Source: Chamaecrista fasciculata (lineage: Eukaryota; Streptophyta; Magnoliopsida; Fabales; Fabaceae). From it: a DNA stretch of 64,000 nt. Positions 36,093 through 45,860 of the stretch are shown one piece after another. Below the pieces are notes generated by a model that worked only from the letters and a program-made list of their open reading frames with translations, did not search any database and was not told the origin of the DNA. Position 1 is the first letter of the stretch. Every line of letters starts with the position of its first letter. The stretch lies in the NCBI GenBank assembly GCA_003254925.1, contig QANZ01034327.1:45598-109597 (forward strand), read 5' to 3'. The position numbers were made by a program, and so were the translations under genes.

Positions 36093-38607
36093 ATGGATTT
36101 CAACAAATGTAAGTTTTCTCCTTTTCAAAGATTTCTATTGCCGTTTGTTAGATCTTGCTTTTTTATTTTGGTTTGGGTCTGGTGATCAATCGCAATATGC
36201 CAAGGGTTTTTCCCCCCCTTTTTTGTTTGGTGGGTGGAGGTACATTCTCCGAGAAGTGTACTAAACTGGTCCTGTTTCCACAGCTGCTGGAAACAAGATG
36301 GTTCTCGGGTCGTCAACGGCTGAGCCGTCAGCGCCGACAAGGCTCGATTCTCCTACGGGCAGGGTTGGCGGTGATGCCGTGGACTCCTCTTCCTCGACGT
36401 CTACAGAAATTCGTGAGATGCTGTCCCCGGACGAAGCGTCAGCGGATGAGGAACGTTCAATGCCCCAAGCTACAGCCCCTGTGTGGGCGTCTATAGGAGA
36501 TGGTAACCCCCAGCAAACCATTTGCGGAGAGGAGGTTGATTTCTTGGCTTACCCCGATTGGTTTCTTTCTTCCAATAAGGGTCTAGCTAAAGTTCCCTGG
36601 GTCAAAGGCGCTGTCGAGACCATGCCTTGTGGTCCTGATAGGGCCGAAGTGATGAGGAACGCGCGTCCCGTCGTCGACTGGCGTCGCCAGAATCTTGACG
36701 AGAAAGTGCAACTTCCACACCTGGACCAAACAAACGATACCATTAAAGAATTCTGGTGTTGGCTCCATGACGACGAGCTCCTTCAAGAACTTAACGAAGA
36801 GTTAATAGTTAATTCCCCCCGTCGGCGGTCTTCTGGGTGTCGGATCTCGACACTTAGTCATTTGAAAGATGGTCCTGATATGCTCTATACTGATGGTAGG
36901 GGTTTTTGATTTGCGAGCATGTCCTCCGGAGTTGTGACATTGAGATGCCTTTTAACCCGGCAGTTTTGGATCTGCTGGCGATCATGAACATTGCCCCCAT
37001 TCAGTTGAGTGCCAATGGCTGGCGCATTCTTCTTGGCTTCGTCGCCAAATGTAAGAGGGACGGTGTGCGCGCGACGGCGCGATTATTTCTCTTCTTTTTC
37101 TTTTTACGGTGGGTGGATAACTTGTTCATTTCCTACTATCGGCGCCCTGGGCGTCCCTTGATTCTTGATCATGCCGTCAGCAATCCGAAGGCGTGGCAGT
37201 ACAAATTCTTCTATATTGAGGGGTCTGGGTCCAGGCGTCCTTTCTGGGTTCGTTCTTCAGATGAGCGCGCCATGTTCCCTTTGTCTTGGAGGAGGCCACG
37301 CCTGGGTCCATTTGAGTGTAATTGGAGGGACCTGACCGTGGATGAGCGCTTGGGGGCGCTGCGGTTGATCACCACAGACCCTCTTGACCCTAAGCGTTGT
37401 ATGTTACTATTACTTTCGTTATAAGTTCTTTTTTATATTCGTGTTTCTCTAACACTTGCTTTGTTTTGTTTCAGTGCTCGAGGCAAATGCAGCTGATGTC
37501 ATAGGGAGTCGGCGTGGTCAAGCCGACAAAGGTAAAGGGAAAGCGGTGGCCGCTGCCAAGAAGACACCCTTCGCCGCCGCCATCGCTGCTGTTGCTACGA
37601 GGAAGCCCGGGGGCGTTGTTATCCGGGAGCCTTCGGCGCCTTCGGCGGCTTCGCGACCTCCATCTCAATCCTCCAAAGGGAAAGAGAGCACTGTTACCGC
37701 CAAGGATGGAGAGCCTCCGAAGAAACGCCAACGCCCCACTGTGGAAGTCCCTCAGATTCCAGCGGCTCCAAAGGAGCCTGGCTTCAATGCTCTGGAGTTT
37801 CTCTCCAAGTCCTTGTCAGAAGAGGGTTCGGTGAAACGGGATGACCTGGCTCGGGCGTCCACGGAAAACACTCAGGACCCGTCTGAGGAAGCGGCTAGGT
37901 TTCTTCTAGCCACGGGGATGCGGTTGCTAGCTAGCAGTGTCTCTCGAAAGGATCTCTTGTCTGAACGAGACGCTGCGCGTGACGACGCCAGGAGGACGCG
38001 TCAAGAGAACATTGAGCTGAAGGACGAGCTCAACGTGACGAAGGCGTCCCAAGAGTCTCTTCAGGGTGATTACGACCGAAGGGGAAATCGGTTGCAAGAA
38101 GTCGCTGACTTGAACAACCAGCTGAACGTAAAGATGGCGTCCTTGGAGGACGAACTTCGGCAGGAGAAGCAAAAATTTAAGGCTCTGTGTTCCTTGGCCG
38201 TGCGGCAGGTAAAGTGGCGGGGATCGCGCTATAACTACATTGGGTTCAAGAATGCCATAGCACAATTAAGGCTTCGTAACCCCAACCTCAACATCGAGGG
38301 GATATGTCCCAACAAGGTCGTAGAAGGGAGGCTTATCCGGGATCCGTTCCGTAGTGATCCCATGGTGAGGATGCCCTGTATGCCGGACAACTTTGATTTG
38401 GATGGTTATGAGTCCCAGGGCGACGAGGATTTCCCATGGTTTCCCAACATGGTAGTTCCCCTTCCAGGTGAGTCGGCCCCTACTGGTGTGGCGCCTTCAT
38501 TAGATGCGGGCGTTGGTGCGAGCGGCATTGTTGCCAATGAGACGGATGGGAACGCCGAGGGCGCTCAGAGCGTTACTACGACCGAGGATCCCCCTTCTGC
38601 TGCCTAG
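36093..38607 (+). pseudogene. Antisense accessory ORF of element A (Transposase_28-type), frameshifted
   Basis: Exons: 36093-36108 (tentative, MDFNK), 36284-37398, 37475-38607, with GT-AG introns of 175 and 76 bp. The middle part (NPAVLDLLAIMNIAPIQL, NGWRILLGF, ARLFLFFFFLRW) matches the pattern of the 'putative gypsy-type transposon' domain (Pfam Transposase_28), known as an accessory ORF of Tat-like elements. The C-terminal half is a basic Ala/Lys/Pro-rich linker, then a coiled coil (about residues rich in RDDARRTRQENIELKDEL), then an acidic tail. The frame changes by one base near 36903 in a T run (GGGGTTTTTG), a likely 1-nt deletion, so the copy is probably dead. It runs opposite to gag-pol, converging with it. 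Its function is unknown; a gag-like or regulatory role would be inference. Confidence 0.68.
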
Positions 38608-39149
38608 GCCTGCGTGCCTTTGTTGATTTTCTTGGGCCTGCGTGCCTATTTTTTTTTTTTAGTTTGGTTACGGCTTAGACGCCGTTTTGAGTTGTGATTA
38701 TAATTGGCCTGTTGTGCCACTTCTTGAATGCTTGGGCTTTGGCGCCCTTAACATGCTTATTTTATACCAGACCTACTTTGAGTTACTTTGATTGCTCTCG
38801 TTTTGTAGTGTGTTTTTAACTTGCGACTTTTTCGATTCGATCGTTATGTTGTTTTGCACCTTAAGGTGCTGCCTCGCGATGGGCACGCTTCGAGCGTTTT
38901 TGCGCATCATACGCTAAGTTTTGACTAGTCATCCAAGGGAGGGTCGGTCCGCATGGTAGTGAGTGCCATACTCACAAGACTCCTTCGAGGGCCTTTTCGC
39001 TGCTGTTCCGAGGGCGGCCCCCCGAGCAGCACCAACTTCATTATTTGTTTGAGTGAAGAAAATATACTTTATTGATATGGAAGCAGAGTACAGTTGGCGT
39101 CATCGCCTTATTTAGTCAATGCTATATAGCTAATACAAGATTTGCCTGT
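38608..39149. other. Convergent 3' regions of the accessory ORF and pol
   Basis: This is a non-coding stretch between two converging genes. On the minus strand it holds TATCAATAAAG (39082-39072), a likely poly(A) signal for gag-pol. A hairpin-prone CTGCTG...GGGCGGCCCCCCGAGCAGC lies at about 39000-39028. Confidence 0.45.
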
Positions 39150-42100
39150 TTAAGGAAAATAAAACTTGAGCTTCGCCATGTTCCAGGCGTTCGGAAGCGG
39201 TTTTCCTTCGGGCGTTTCCAATCTGAAAGCGTTTCCGGGAAGGACTTCTATGACTCTGTAGGGGCCTTCCCAGTTTGGCCCTAGTTTGCCATGTCTAGGG
39301 TCCCTTCTGTTGTTTTCGACTGTTCTGAGCACCAGATCTTCTGTTTTGAGAGTTCTGGGTTTTATTTTGGAATCATGGTATCTTTTAACCATTTGGTTGT
39401 AGGCAGCTTGTCTGATGGCTGCAACTTCCCTTCTTTCCTCCAAGCTGTCCAAGGCTTGGAGCCTGGAGTTGGCGTCATTGGTATTTTGATAATTGATTAT
39501 CCTCTCAGTCGGGACGTTCACTTCGGCAGGTATGACTGCTTCATGTCCGTATGCTAAGGCGAAAGGCGTTTCCCTTGTAGCAGTTTGTTCCGTGGTCCTG
39601 TATGACCATAGGACTGAGGGGAGCTCATCAACCCATCTTCCCTTAGCTGACTCCAGTCTTTTCTTAATTCCTTGGATGATGATCCTGTTGGCTAACTCGA
39701 CCTGGCCGTTCGTGGCTGGGTGTTCTACCGAAGTGGTTTTATGATGGATTTTCCAAGCTTTGCAAAAATCTTGGAATTTTTTGCTCGTGAACTGGGCGCC
39801 ATTGTCAGATATTAGAGTGTTGGGGACTCCAAATCTGGTGATGACGTTCTGCCATAGGAATTTTTCCATGGCTTCCGAGGTTATGGACGCCACCGCCTTG
39901 GCTTCTACCCACTTTGTAAAGTAGTCAACGGCGACTATGAGAAACTTCTTCTGATAGGCCGCTGTTGGGAATGGTCCGGCAATGTCGATTCCCCATAAGT
40001 CAAACGGCCAGGGGGAGGTGATGGGGCTCATGGGGGCTGCATGTGTGTGAATCATATTAGCGTATTTCTGGCATTTCTCGCATGAGCGCACAACGCCTTC
40101 TGCGTCCTGTAGAAGCGTGGGCCAGTAGTAGCCTGCCCTTTGGATTTTTCTTCGCATTGCCATTGGTCCCTGGTGGCTTGCACACAATCCCTCATGGATT
40201 TCAGTCAAGACTCTGGTAACCTCTTCTCCCGCTATACACTTGGCTCCTGGGTGGCTGAAGTTTTTCCTGTACAATGTTCCTTGTCTGACAAAGTATCTGC
40301 CAGATCTTCTTGCGATTTTTCTTGCCTCGTTTTTGTCTGAGGGAAGGGAGCCTTTGTCCAAGTAATTGAATATTGGCGTCCTCCAATCGACGACTTCTTC
40401 CATGGGAAGAATGTCTTGTTCTAGTATCGAGGGCTCTCTCAGGGTTGTTTTGATGATGGAATTCCTTCCTCCTTTATTTGGCCTAGATGCCAACTTGGCG
40501 AGCTCGTCGGCTCGGGCGTTCTCGCTTCGTGGGATGTGGTTAAAGGTGGCCTTTATTTCTAACCCTTCTATGATCTTTTTTGCTTTTTCGACGTATTGGA
40601 CCATGGTCGAGTCTTTGGTCTCGTATTCTCCATTCATCTGCTGTACCACCAACTGGGAATCCGCGAAGATGTCTAATCTTTTGGCGCCTATGTTGGCTGC
40701 CAACTTTAGGGCAGCGATCAACGCCTCGTACTCCGCCTGGTTGTTGGTGATTGGATATTCAATTTCGATTGATTGTTCTATGATGGAGCCGTCTGGGGCT
40801 CGCATTACCACTCCTGCTCCGCGTTGCGAGTTTGACGCGGCGCCATCGATGTGCACGCTCCAAGTCCAATTTTGGGCGTCGTCTGGTCCGGTTATCTCTG
40901 CTATGAAGTCTGCTAATGCTTGCCCTTTAATGGCCCTCCTTGGCTCGTAGGCGATCCCATACTCTGAGATTTCTACGGACCATATTGACATTCTTCCAGC
41001 AATATCTGGTTGCTCGATCATTTGCTTGAGAGGTCTATCCGTTCTGACGATTATTTGGTATTGCTGGTAGTAGTGTCTCAGCTTCCTGGTTGAGTGAAGT
41101 AATGAAAATGTCAGCTTCTCTAGGCGGTGATACCTTTTTTCGGCTCCTGTGAGCGTTTTACTTGTAAAGTAGATGGGTTTCTGCTCTTCCCCATCTTCGA
41201 GTACCAGGGCCGAACTGATAGCGTCGTCCGTGGACGCCAAGTAGACGTAGATTGGCTTATCCTTAACTGGAATTACCAAGATTGGCGGTGACGCCAGATA
41301 CGCCTTTAGCCTCTGGAAGGCTTCCTCGCATTCCTTGGTCCATTCGAATTTTTTGTTTGCTTTTAATGTTCGAAAGAAAGGTAAGCATTTGTCAGCTGAC
41401 CTGAATGTAAAGGAGACCATTAATGAGTAATGCTCGTTTTATTGATAGAAGTCATGCGTCGAAAAGACGGCTTACATAGAATTTAAATGGCGTTCTTGAA
41501 AAGATAAAGACCAGACATAAGTAATCTTAAAAACAAGAATTAAAAAACATGCTTGAAATGGAAGAAGCCGTCAAGGCTTTGCTAAAAGAAAGTAGCTACA
41601 AAGATTTATTATTGGGGTGGCGGTAGGCGCCTTCTACCTCGACAGGAACCTATGGAGTGCCGCTAGCCTTCCGTTGAGGCGTTGGACCTCCTTAATTGAC
41701 CTAGGAGAGTGCATCTCCAGGATAGCTCTGCACTGGTCCGGGTTTGCTTCGATTCCTCTGTTGGTGAGCATGAACCCGAGGAATTTTCCTCCGTTTACAC
41801 CGAAGGCGCACTTTGAGGGGTTCAGCTTCATCTGGTACTTGCGTAGTTGGTTGAAGATCTCCTTCAAATCTTCGGTGTGCTTACCCCCTTCTTTCGTCTT
41901 CACCACCATGTCGTCGACGTAGACTTCCAGATTCTTTCCAATGTAATCTCTAAAGAAGAGATCCATCATTCTTTGGTAGGTAGCGCCCGCATTCTTTAGT
42001 TCGAAAGGCATCACCGTGAAGCAGTATGTGCCCATCTCCGTTATGAACGCCGTTTTCTCGGCGTCCTCAGGGTTCATCTTTATCTGATTATATCCGCTGA

Positions 42101-43457
42101 AGGCGTCTAGGAAGCTCATCGTCTGATGACCACAAGTCCCATCCACAAGTTTGTCGATATTGGGCAGTGGGTAGTGATCTTTTGGGCATGCCTTGTTGAG
42201 GTCAGTGAAGTCCACACACATCCTCCACTTGCCGTTGGATTTCTTGACCAGTACCACATTAGAGAGCCATTCAGGGTACTTGGCTTCCCTGATAAATCCT
42301 GCGGTCAGTAGTTTGCCAACTTCTTCTCGGATAGCCGCCTGGCGCTCATGGCCAAAAAGGTGTTTGCGTTGGATCACTCCTCTTCTGCCATCAGTGTTCA
42401 GGCTGTGGCAGATGAGCTTCGGGTCAATTCCTGGCATGTCTGCAGGACACCAGGCGAAGACGTCCAAGGATTCCCTTAAAAGTTGGATAAGTTCGGTCTT
42501 TTCTTCTTCATGAAGGAGCATGTTGATCTGTACTGTTTTCTCGGCATCTTTGCCTAGCTGTACAACCTCCAAATCTCCCGTTGGCTTGGGTCTTTGATTC
42601 GAGATTTCATCCCTGAAATCTTCTATTTCAGCATTTGAAGCTTCTAGCTTCCCTTCATTGGGGGCGTTATCAGCCGATGTGTTCGCCCGTGTTTTCCTCT
42701 TTCTTTCTTCTTCATTGGTTTTCGCCAGACTCATCGCATAACATTGTCTGGCTGTCCTCTGGTCTGCTCTCACTTGACCCACTCCTTGTGGCGTTGGAAA
42801 CTTCATGCGAAGGTGGGCAGTGGATATCACCGCTGTCATTTTGTTCAAGGAGGGACGTCCGAGAAGGACGTTGTACGCTGAGGGCGCCTGTACCACCAAG
42901 AATTCCACCATAATACTCGTCACCCTTGGTTTTTCCCCCACGGTGAGTCGTAAGTCAACACTTCCAAGGGCTGGTATCTGATCCCCTGTGAATCCTATAA
43001 GGCGCCCATAGTGTTCCTTGAGGTCTGACCTTGGAACGCCCAACTGATCGAAGCATGACTTGTAAATGATATCAGCGGATGAGCCTTGGTCCACCATGAT
43101 CCTTTCAACTGTAAAGGTACCAATTCGTGCTGTGATCACCATAGGGTCATCGTAATCCTGGTTCTCCTCCCACAATTCATCGTCAGTGAAGGTTATGGGT
43201 TCAACCCATCTTTCTTCTTTGGATGCTTCCTTGTAGTCAATCCTAAGTATGGATCGATTCACCTTTCTTTTCTTATGCGGAGTTTTGGCGCCACCTTTTT
43301 CTATACCGCCTGAGATAGTGTGGATGATCCCAGTTGGTCTGTCATCTCTTGGCGGTGTGCGCCGATCTCGTTTCTTTTCCTCGCCATCAGCGCCTCCACC
43401 TCTTGGCTTCTTCTGCTCGCGAGTGTTTTTCTCCTCCCTGGGCCTCTTACTTCCCAT
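39150..43457 (-). CDS. Element A pol: protease-RT-RNase H-integrase, one intron
   Basis: The first part is 43457-41638 and the second 41400-39150; joined across the intron-like 41637-41401 they total 1356 codons. Domains in order: aspartic protease with VDQGSSADI near residue 120; RT with the MCVDFTDLNKACPKDHYPLP segment and YVDDMVV active site; gypsy RNase H/connection (CLPFFRTLKANKKFEW ... SSALVLEDG); a second, archaeal-type RNase H (VHIDGAASNSQRGAG, NNQAEYEAL, FADSQLV, ARADELAKL); integrase with the HHCC finger (HEGLCASHQ ... CEKCQ), the DDE residues (IDIAGPF, ISDNGAQF, EHPATNGQVE) and the GPY region (NWEGPYRV). RT has FEL where most relatives have FGL (VMPFELKNAGATYQ). No premature stop is seen apart from the intron region, so this pol may be intact. 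Confidence 0.85.
41401..41637 (-). other. Intron-like segment between RT and RNase H of element A
   Basis: A 237-bp segment with GT at 41637-41636 and AG at 41402-41401 on the minus strand splits an Arg codon (AG|G). Removing it joins ...HRFLSR to SADKCLPFF, matching element B, which is continuous here (HRFLARSGDRCLPFF). Read through, it gives an immediate TAG stop. Before the acceptor lie TACTCATTAAT (branch-like) and a pyrimidine tract, TCTCCTTTACATTCAG. It also contains TATCAATAAAAC, a poly(A)-signal-like motif. Confidence 0.7.
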
Positions 43458-45024
43458 CTTTTTTAATGAACCTGGATGGGAGGCGTCCCAATCTGATCAG
43501 GTTCTCGATTTCGTCCTTCAAAACGATGCATTCATCCGTTGTATGTCCCTCTGTTCTGTGATACCTACAATATTTGCTGGTATCCACGTTTCGCCCTGCT
43601 CTCCTAGGGCGGTCTGGGAGTCTTGGTAGCAGATCTGTGTTGCAGATTTTTCGGAAGACCTCCGATTGGGACACAGCGAGAACAGTGTAGACAGCATGCC
43701 TTCCCCTGGGTGGGGATCGTGGACGCCGGGAGTAATCCCTACCTTTTGGTGCTTGGGCGCCACCAGCTTTTTCCGAGTTCTTACTGTATGGCTTTCTGGT
43801 GTCTGGTTCAATTCTTGCGAAGCGATCACGTTGGGTTTTGTCTAAATCTTCTTTTGTTAGGAACTCCTCAACCATTGAGAGGAGCTCTCCGACAGATCTG
43901 GGGGCTTTGTGCGTAAGCTCCTTATGCGCATGGCCTGGCCGGATTCCCGCCAGGAATGAGTACACTGCAATTTTGTCGTCCACTTCTTTGATACTTAGCA
44001 AAGTCTTGTTGAACTTTGCCAAGTAGTCCCGTAGCGATTCTCCCTTGTTCTGTCTGATGTCGGTCAAGACCGCCATCGGCTGCTTATACACTTTGCTGGT
44101 GGCGAATCGTTTCTTAAACATATCCTCCAAGTCCTTAAAACAATGTACCGAGCCCGCCGGGAGTTTGGAGAACCAATCTAGAGCTGGCCCTTCCAAGGTT
44201 ATGGGAAACAACTTGCACCTCTGAGGATCTCCTAGGTTGGAGATATTCATGGCGGCCTTGAAGCTGAGCAAATGATCCTCTGGGTCCTTTTCCCCTGTGT
44301 AAGGCGTCAATTTCATGGGCATTTTGTAGTTCCTGTCCAGTTCAACAGCTTGCACATGAGGGGCAAAGATTCCCTCTGCCAATGGGGGCGTTCTTGCCGG
44401 TAGCGTCGAATTGGTTTGAGGCGCCGATTCTGGCGCTGATGCCTGGACGCTCATAGGCTGGTACATTCCAGTGGATCCTCCATAGACGCCATATCCGGGG
44501 TAATATTGAGGATAATACCCCTGTGGGTAATAGTAGCCCTGAGGTGGATAAGAGTAGGCGCCCACCCAAGTTTGCTGCTGGGTGAGCTGAGTGGTTTGAC
44601 TAGGAGCCTGCTGTTGAGCTACCACCTGGGCAGGTGGTGGGTTGTTCATGGGAGCCTGTTGTTCTTGGTTTCCTGGGTTTCCTTCTGGAGGTATGGGCTC
44701 CGGGTCAACTTCCTCAGCAACTTGCTTTCCCTTGCCCATAACCAGATCAGGGATGTCTTTGCGCAGTGCTTCCATTTCTATGCGCATGTCAGCCTTGAGT
44801 GCAACAATCTTGTCTTCTGCTGTTATGGTGATTTGCCCCACAGTCGCTGGGTTGGGCAGCGTAGGGGCTTCCTGGATGGTAGGAAATCCTGGGGGAGGAG
44901 CAAGCGTCGAATCCTGTGCGGATTGAGCTACTGAGCCTCCTGAAGCGTGTTGATCAGCTGGAGTGGATGTCATCTTGCCAATTTCTGTAGATGTCATCTT
45001 TTCTCTCTGGTTCGATGAATACAC
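43447..45024 (-). CDS. Element A gag
   Basis: This 525-residue capsid/nucleocapsid precursor has a Gln/Pro/Tyr-rich N-terminal region (residues 110-220, with YPPQGYYYPQGYYPQYYPGY). The retrotransposon gag capsid domain follows (PYTGEKDPEDHLLSFKAAM ... CKLFPITLEGPALDWFSKL ... FKKRFATSKVY). The C-terminus carries the altered knuckle CRYHRTEGHTTDEC typical of Tat-lineage gag. It overlaps the pol reading frame by 11 nt, with pol in the +1 frame relative to gag. In element B the same junction is in one frame. The start is the first ATG after the PBS in good context. Confidence 0.85.
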   Translation of the reverse strand: MYSSNQREKMTSTEIGKMTSTPADQHASGGSVAQSAQDSTLAPPPGFPTIQEAPTLPNPATVGQITITAEDKIVALKADMRIEMEALRKDIPDLVMGKGKQVAEEVDPEPIPPEGNPGNQEQQAPMNNPPPAQVVAQQQAPSQTTQLTQQQTWVGAYSYPPQGYYYPQGYYPQYYPGYGVYGGSTGMYQPMSVQASAPESAPQTNSTLPARTPPLAEGIFAPHVQAVELDRNYKMPMKLTPYTGEKDPEDHLLSFKAAMNISNLGDPQRCKLFPITLEGPALDWFSKLPAGSVHCFKDLEDMFKKRFATSKVYKQPMAVLTDIRQNKGESLRDYLAKFNKTLLSIKEVDDKIAVYSFLAGIRPGHAHKELTHKAPRSVGELLSMVEEFLTKEDLDKTQRDRFARIEPDTRKPYSKNSEKAGGAQAPKGRDYSRRPRSPPRGRHAVYTVLAVSQSEVFRKICNTDLLPRLPDRPRRAGRNVDTSKYCRYHRTEGHTTDECIVLKDEIENLIRLGRLPSRFIKKDGK

Positions 45025-45152
45025 AGGTTAGATAAAACAAAAATACAGGAAAAAATGTATGTGATCCAACCTTATCGTTCATGTACCGAAAGAAAAAATT
45101 TAAACTCAGATCAACACTTTAACAACAAATTAAATCTGGACTTTGAATGAAA

Positions 45153-45172
45153 AGTCCCCACAGACGGCGCCA
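45153..45172 (-). other. Primer-binding site of element A
   Basis: On the minus strand TGGCGCCGTCTGTGGGGACT begins one base after the LTR end. The TGGCGCCGTC start resembles the complement of the tRNA-Asp 3' end that many plant gypsy elements use, with mismatches further in. Confidence 0.7.
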
Positions 45173-45173
45173 G

Positions 45174-45860
45174 TGATGAACCTGGTTTTGGCCGGAGGGC
45201 TTTACCTGGTTCGATGAAGCAACTTTGGGTCAGAAGTCGCCTGCAAGATAATGAATGCACAGGGATGGCCCTGCGATTCACCTCCGATGCTTAAGTCAGT
45301 AAAAGCCTGAGAACAATAATGTGTGTAGAATTGCAATAGTGCGTACCTTTTTCCAGTGTTTTGGGCTTCCCTTTTATACTGGTTGAGGATAATCTGATAG
45401 GATCCGGATTTGGCTCCATATCTGATTGTGATCTTAACTAATTCTGCTGACCTGGCATAGATGCTAAGGGAAACCTTAACTGATCGTGATCTTAACTGAT
45501 TTGGCAGTTAAGATTGTGCCAAAGACGTATATAATGAGAGAGACGTGTGCCCCCTAACTTCTACTTGACTCCTGATTGACGTGGAGACGTTCTCTTGCAC
45601 GTCTTCTTCGTTGATGCCTAGATGCTGGCGTTCTTGCTTGACGTTGGATAATTTGGCGTCCACGATGGGGTGATCCCCTTATTGGGCTTTGGGCGTCATC
45701 GACCCAAGTCCTTTTGACCTTAAGGGCTGTTGGGCCGATTATGGCGTTCTTGGCTGGTATAGGACCATTCGGCGTTCTTGATCAAGTAATTCCCCTAAGT
45801 GGACCTTGACCGCCACTAGTCTGAGTCCTTAGAGCCTCCAATTTATTAGGCCTATTATCA
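45174..45860 (-). repeat. 5' LTR of element A
   Basis: About 687 bp bounded by TGAT...ATCA inverted ends, with the inner end one base from the PBS. TATAAAAG on the minus strand (about 45379-45372) is the likely core promoter. The outer end was set from the TGATAATAGG phrase and the adjoining change of sequence; without a second LTR this boundary is tentative. Confidence 0.6.

Larger units (their letters stand above)
35403..45860 (-). mobile_element. Ty3/gypsy Tat-lineage retrotransposon A, lacking its 3' LTR
   Basis: Order on the minus strand: LTR (45860-45174), PBS, gag, protease, RT, RNase H, a second archaeal-type RNase H, integrase, then an accessory gene in the opposite orientation. A second RNase H and an antisense ORF between integrase and the 3' LTR are known Tat-lineage traits. 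There is no chromodomain. No copy of the LTR is found at the low-coordinate end; the element simply stops at the single N at 35402. It is therefore truncated or misjoined there, and no target duplication can be tested. Confidence 0.85.

Noticed and set aside
40366-40950. Long plus-strand open frames over element A pol (also near 41617-43829)
   Set aside because: They are antisense shadows of the conserved pol and gag reading frames, with no family features of their own.
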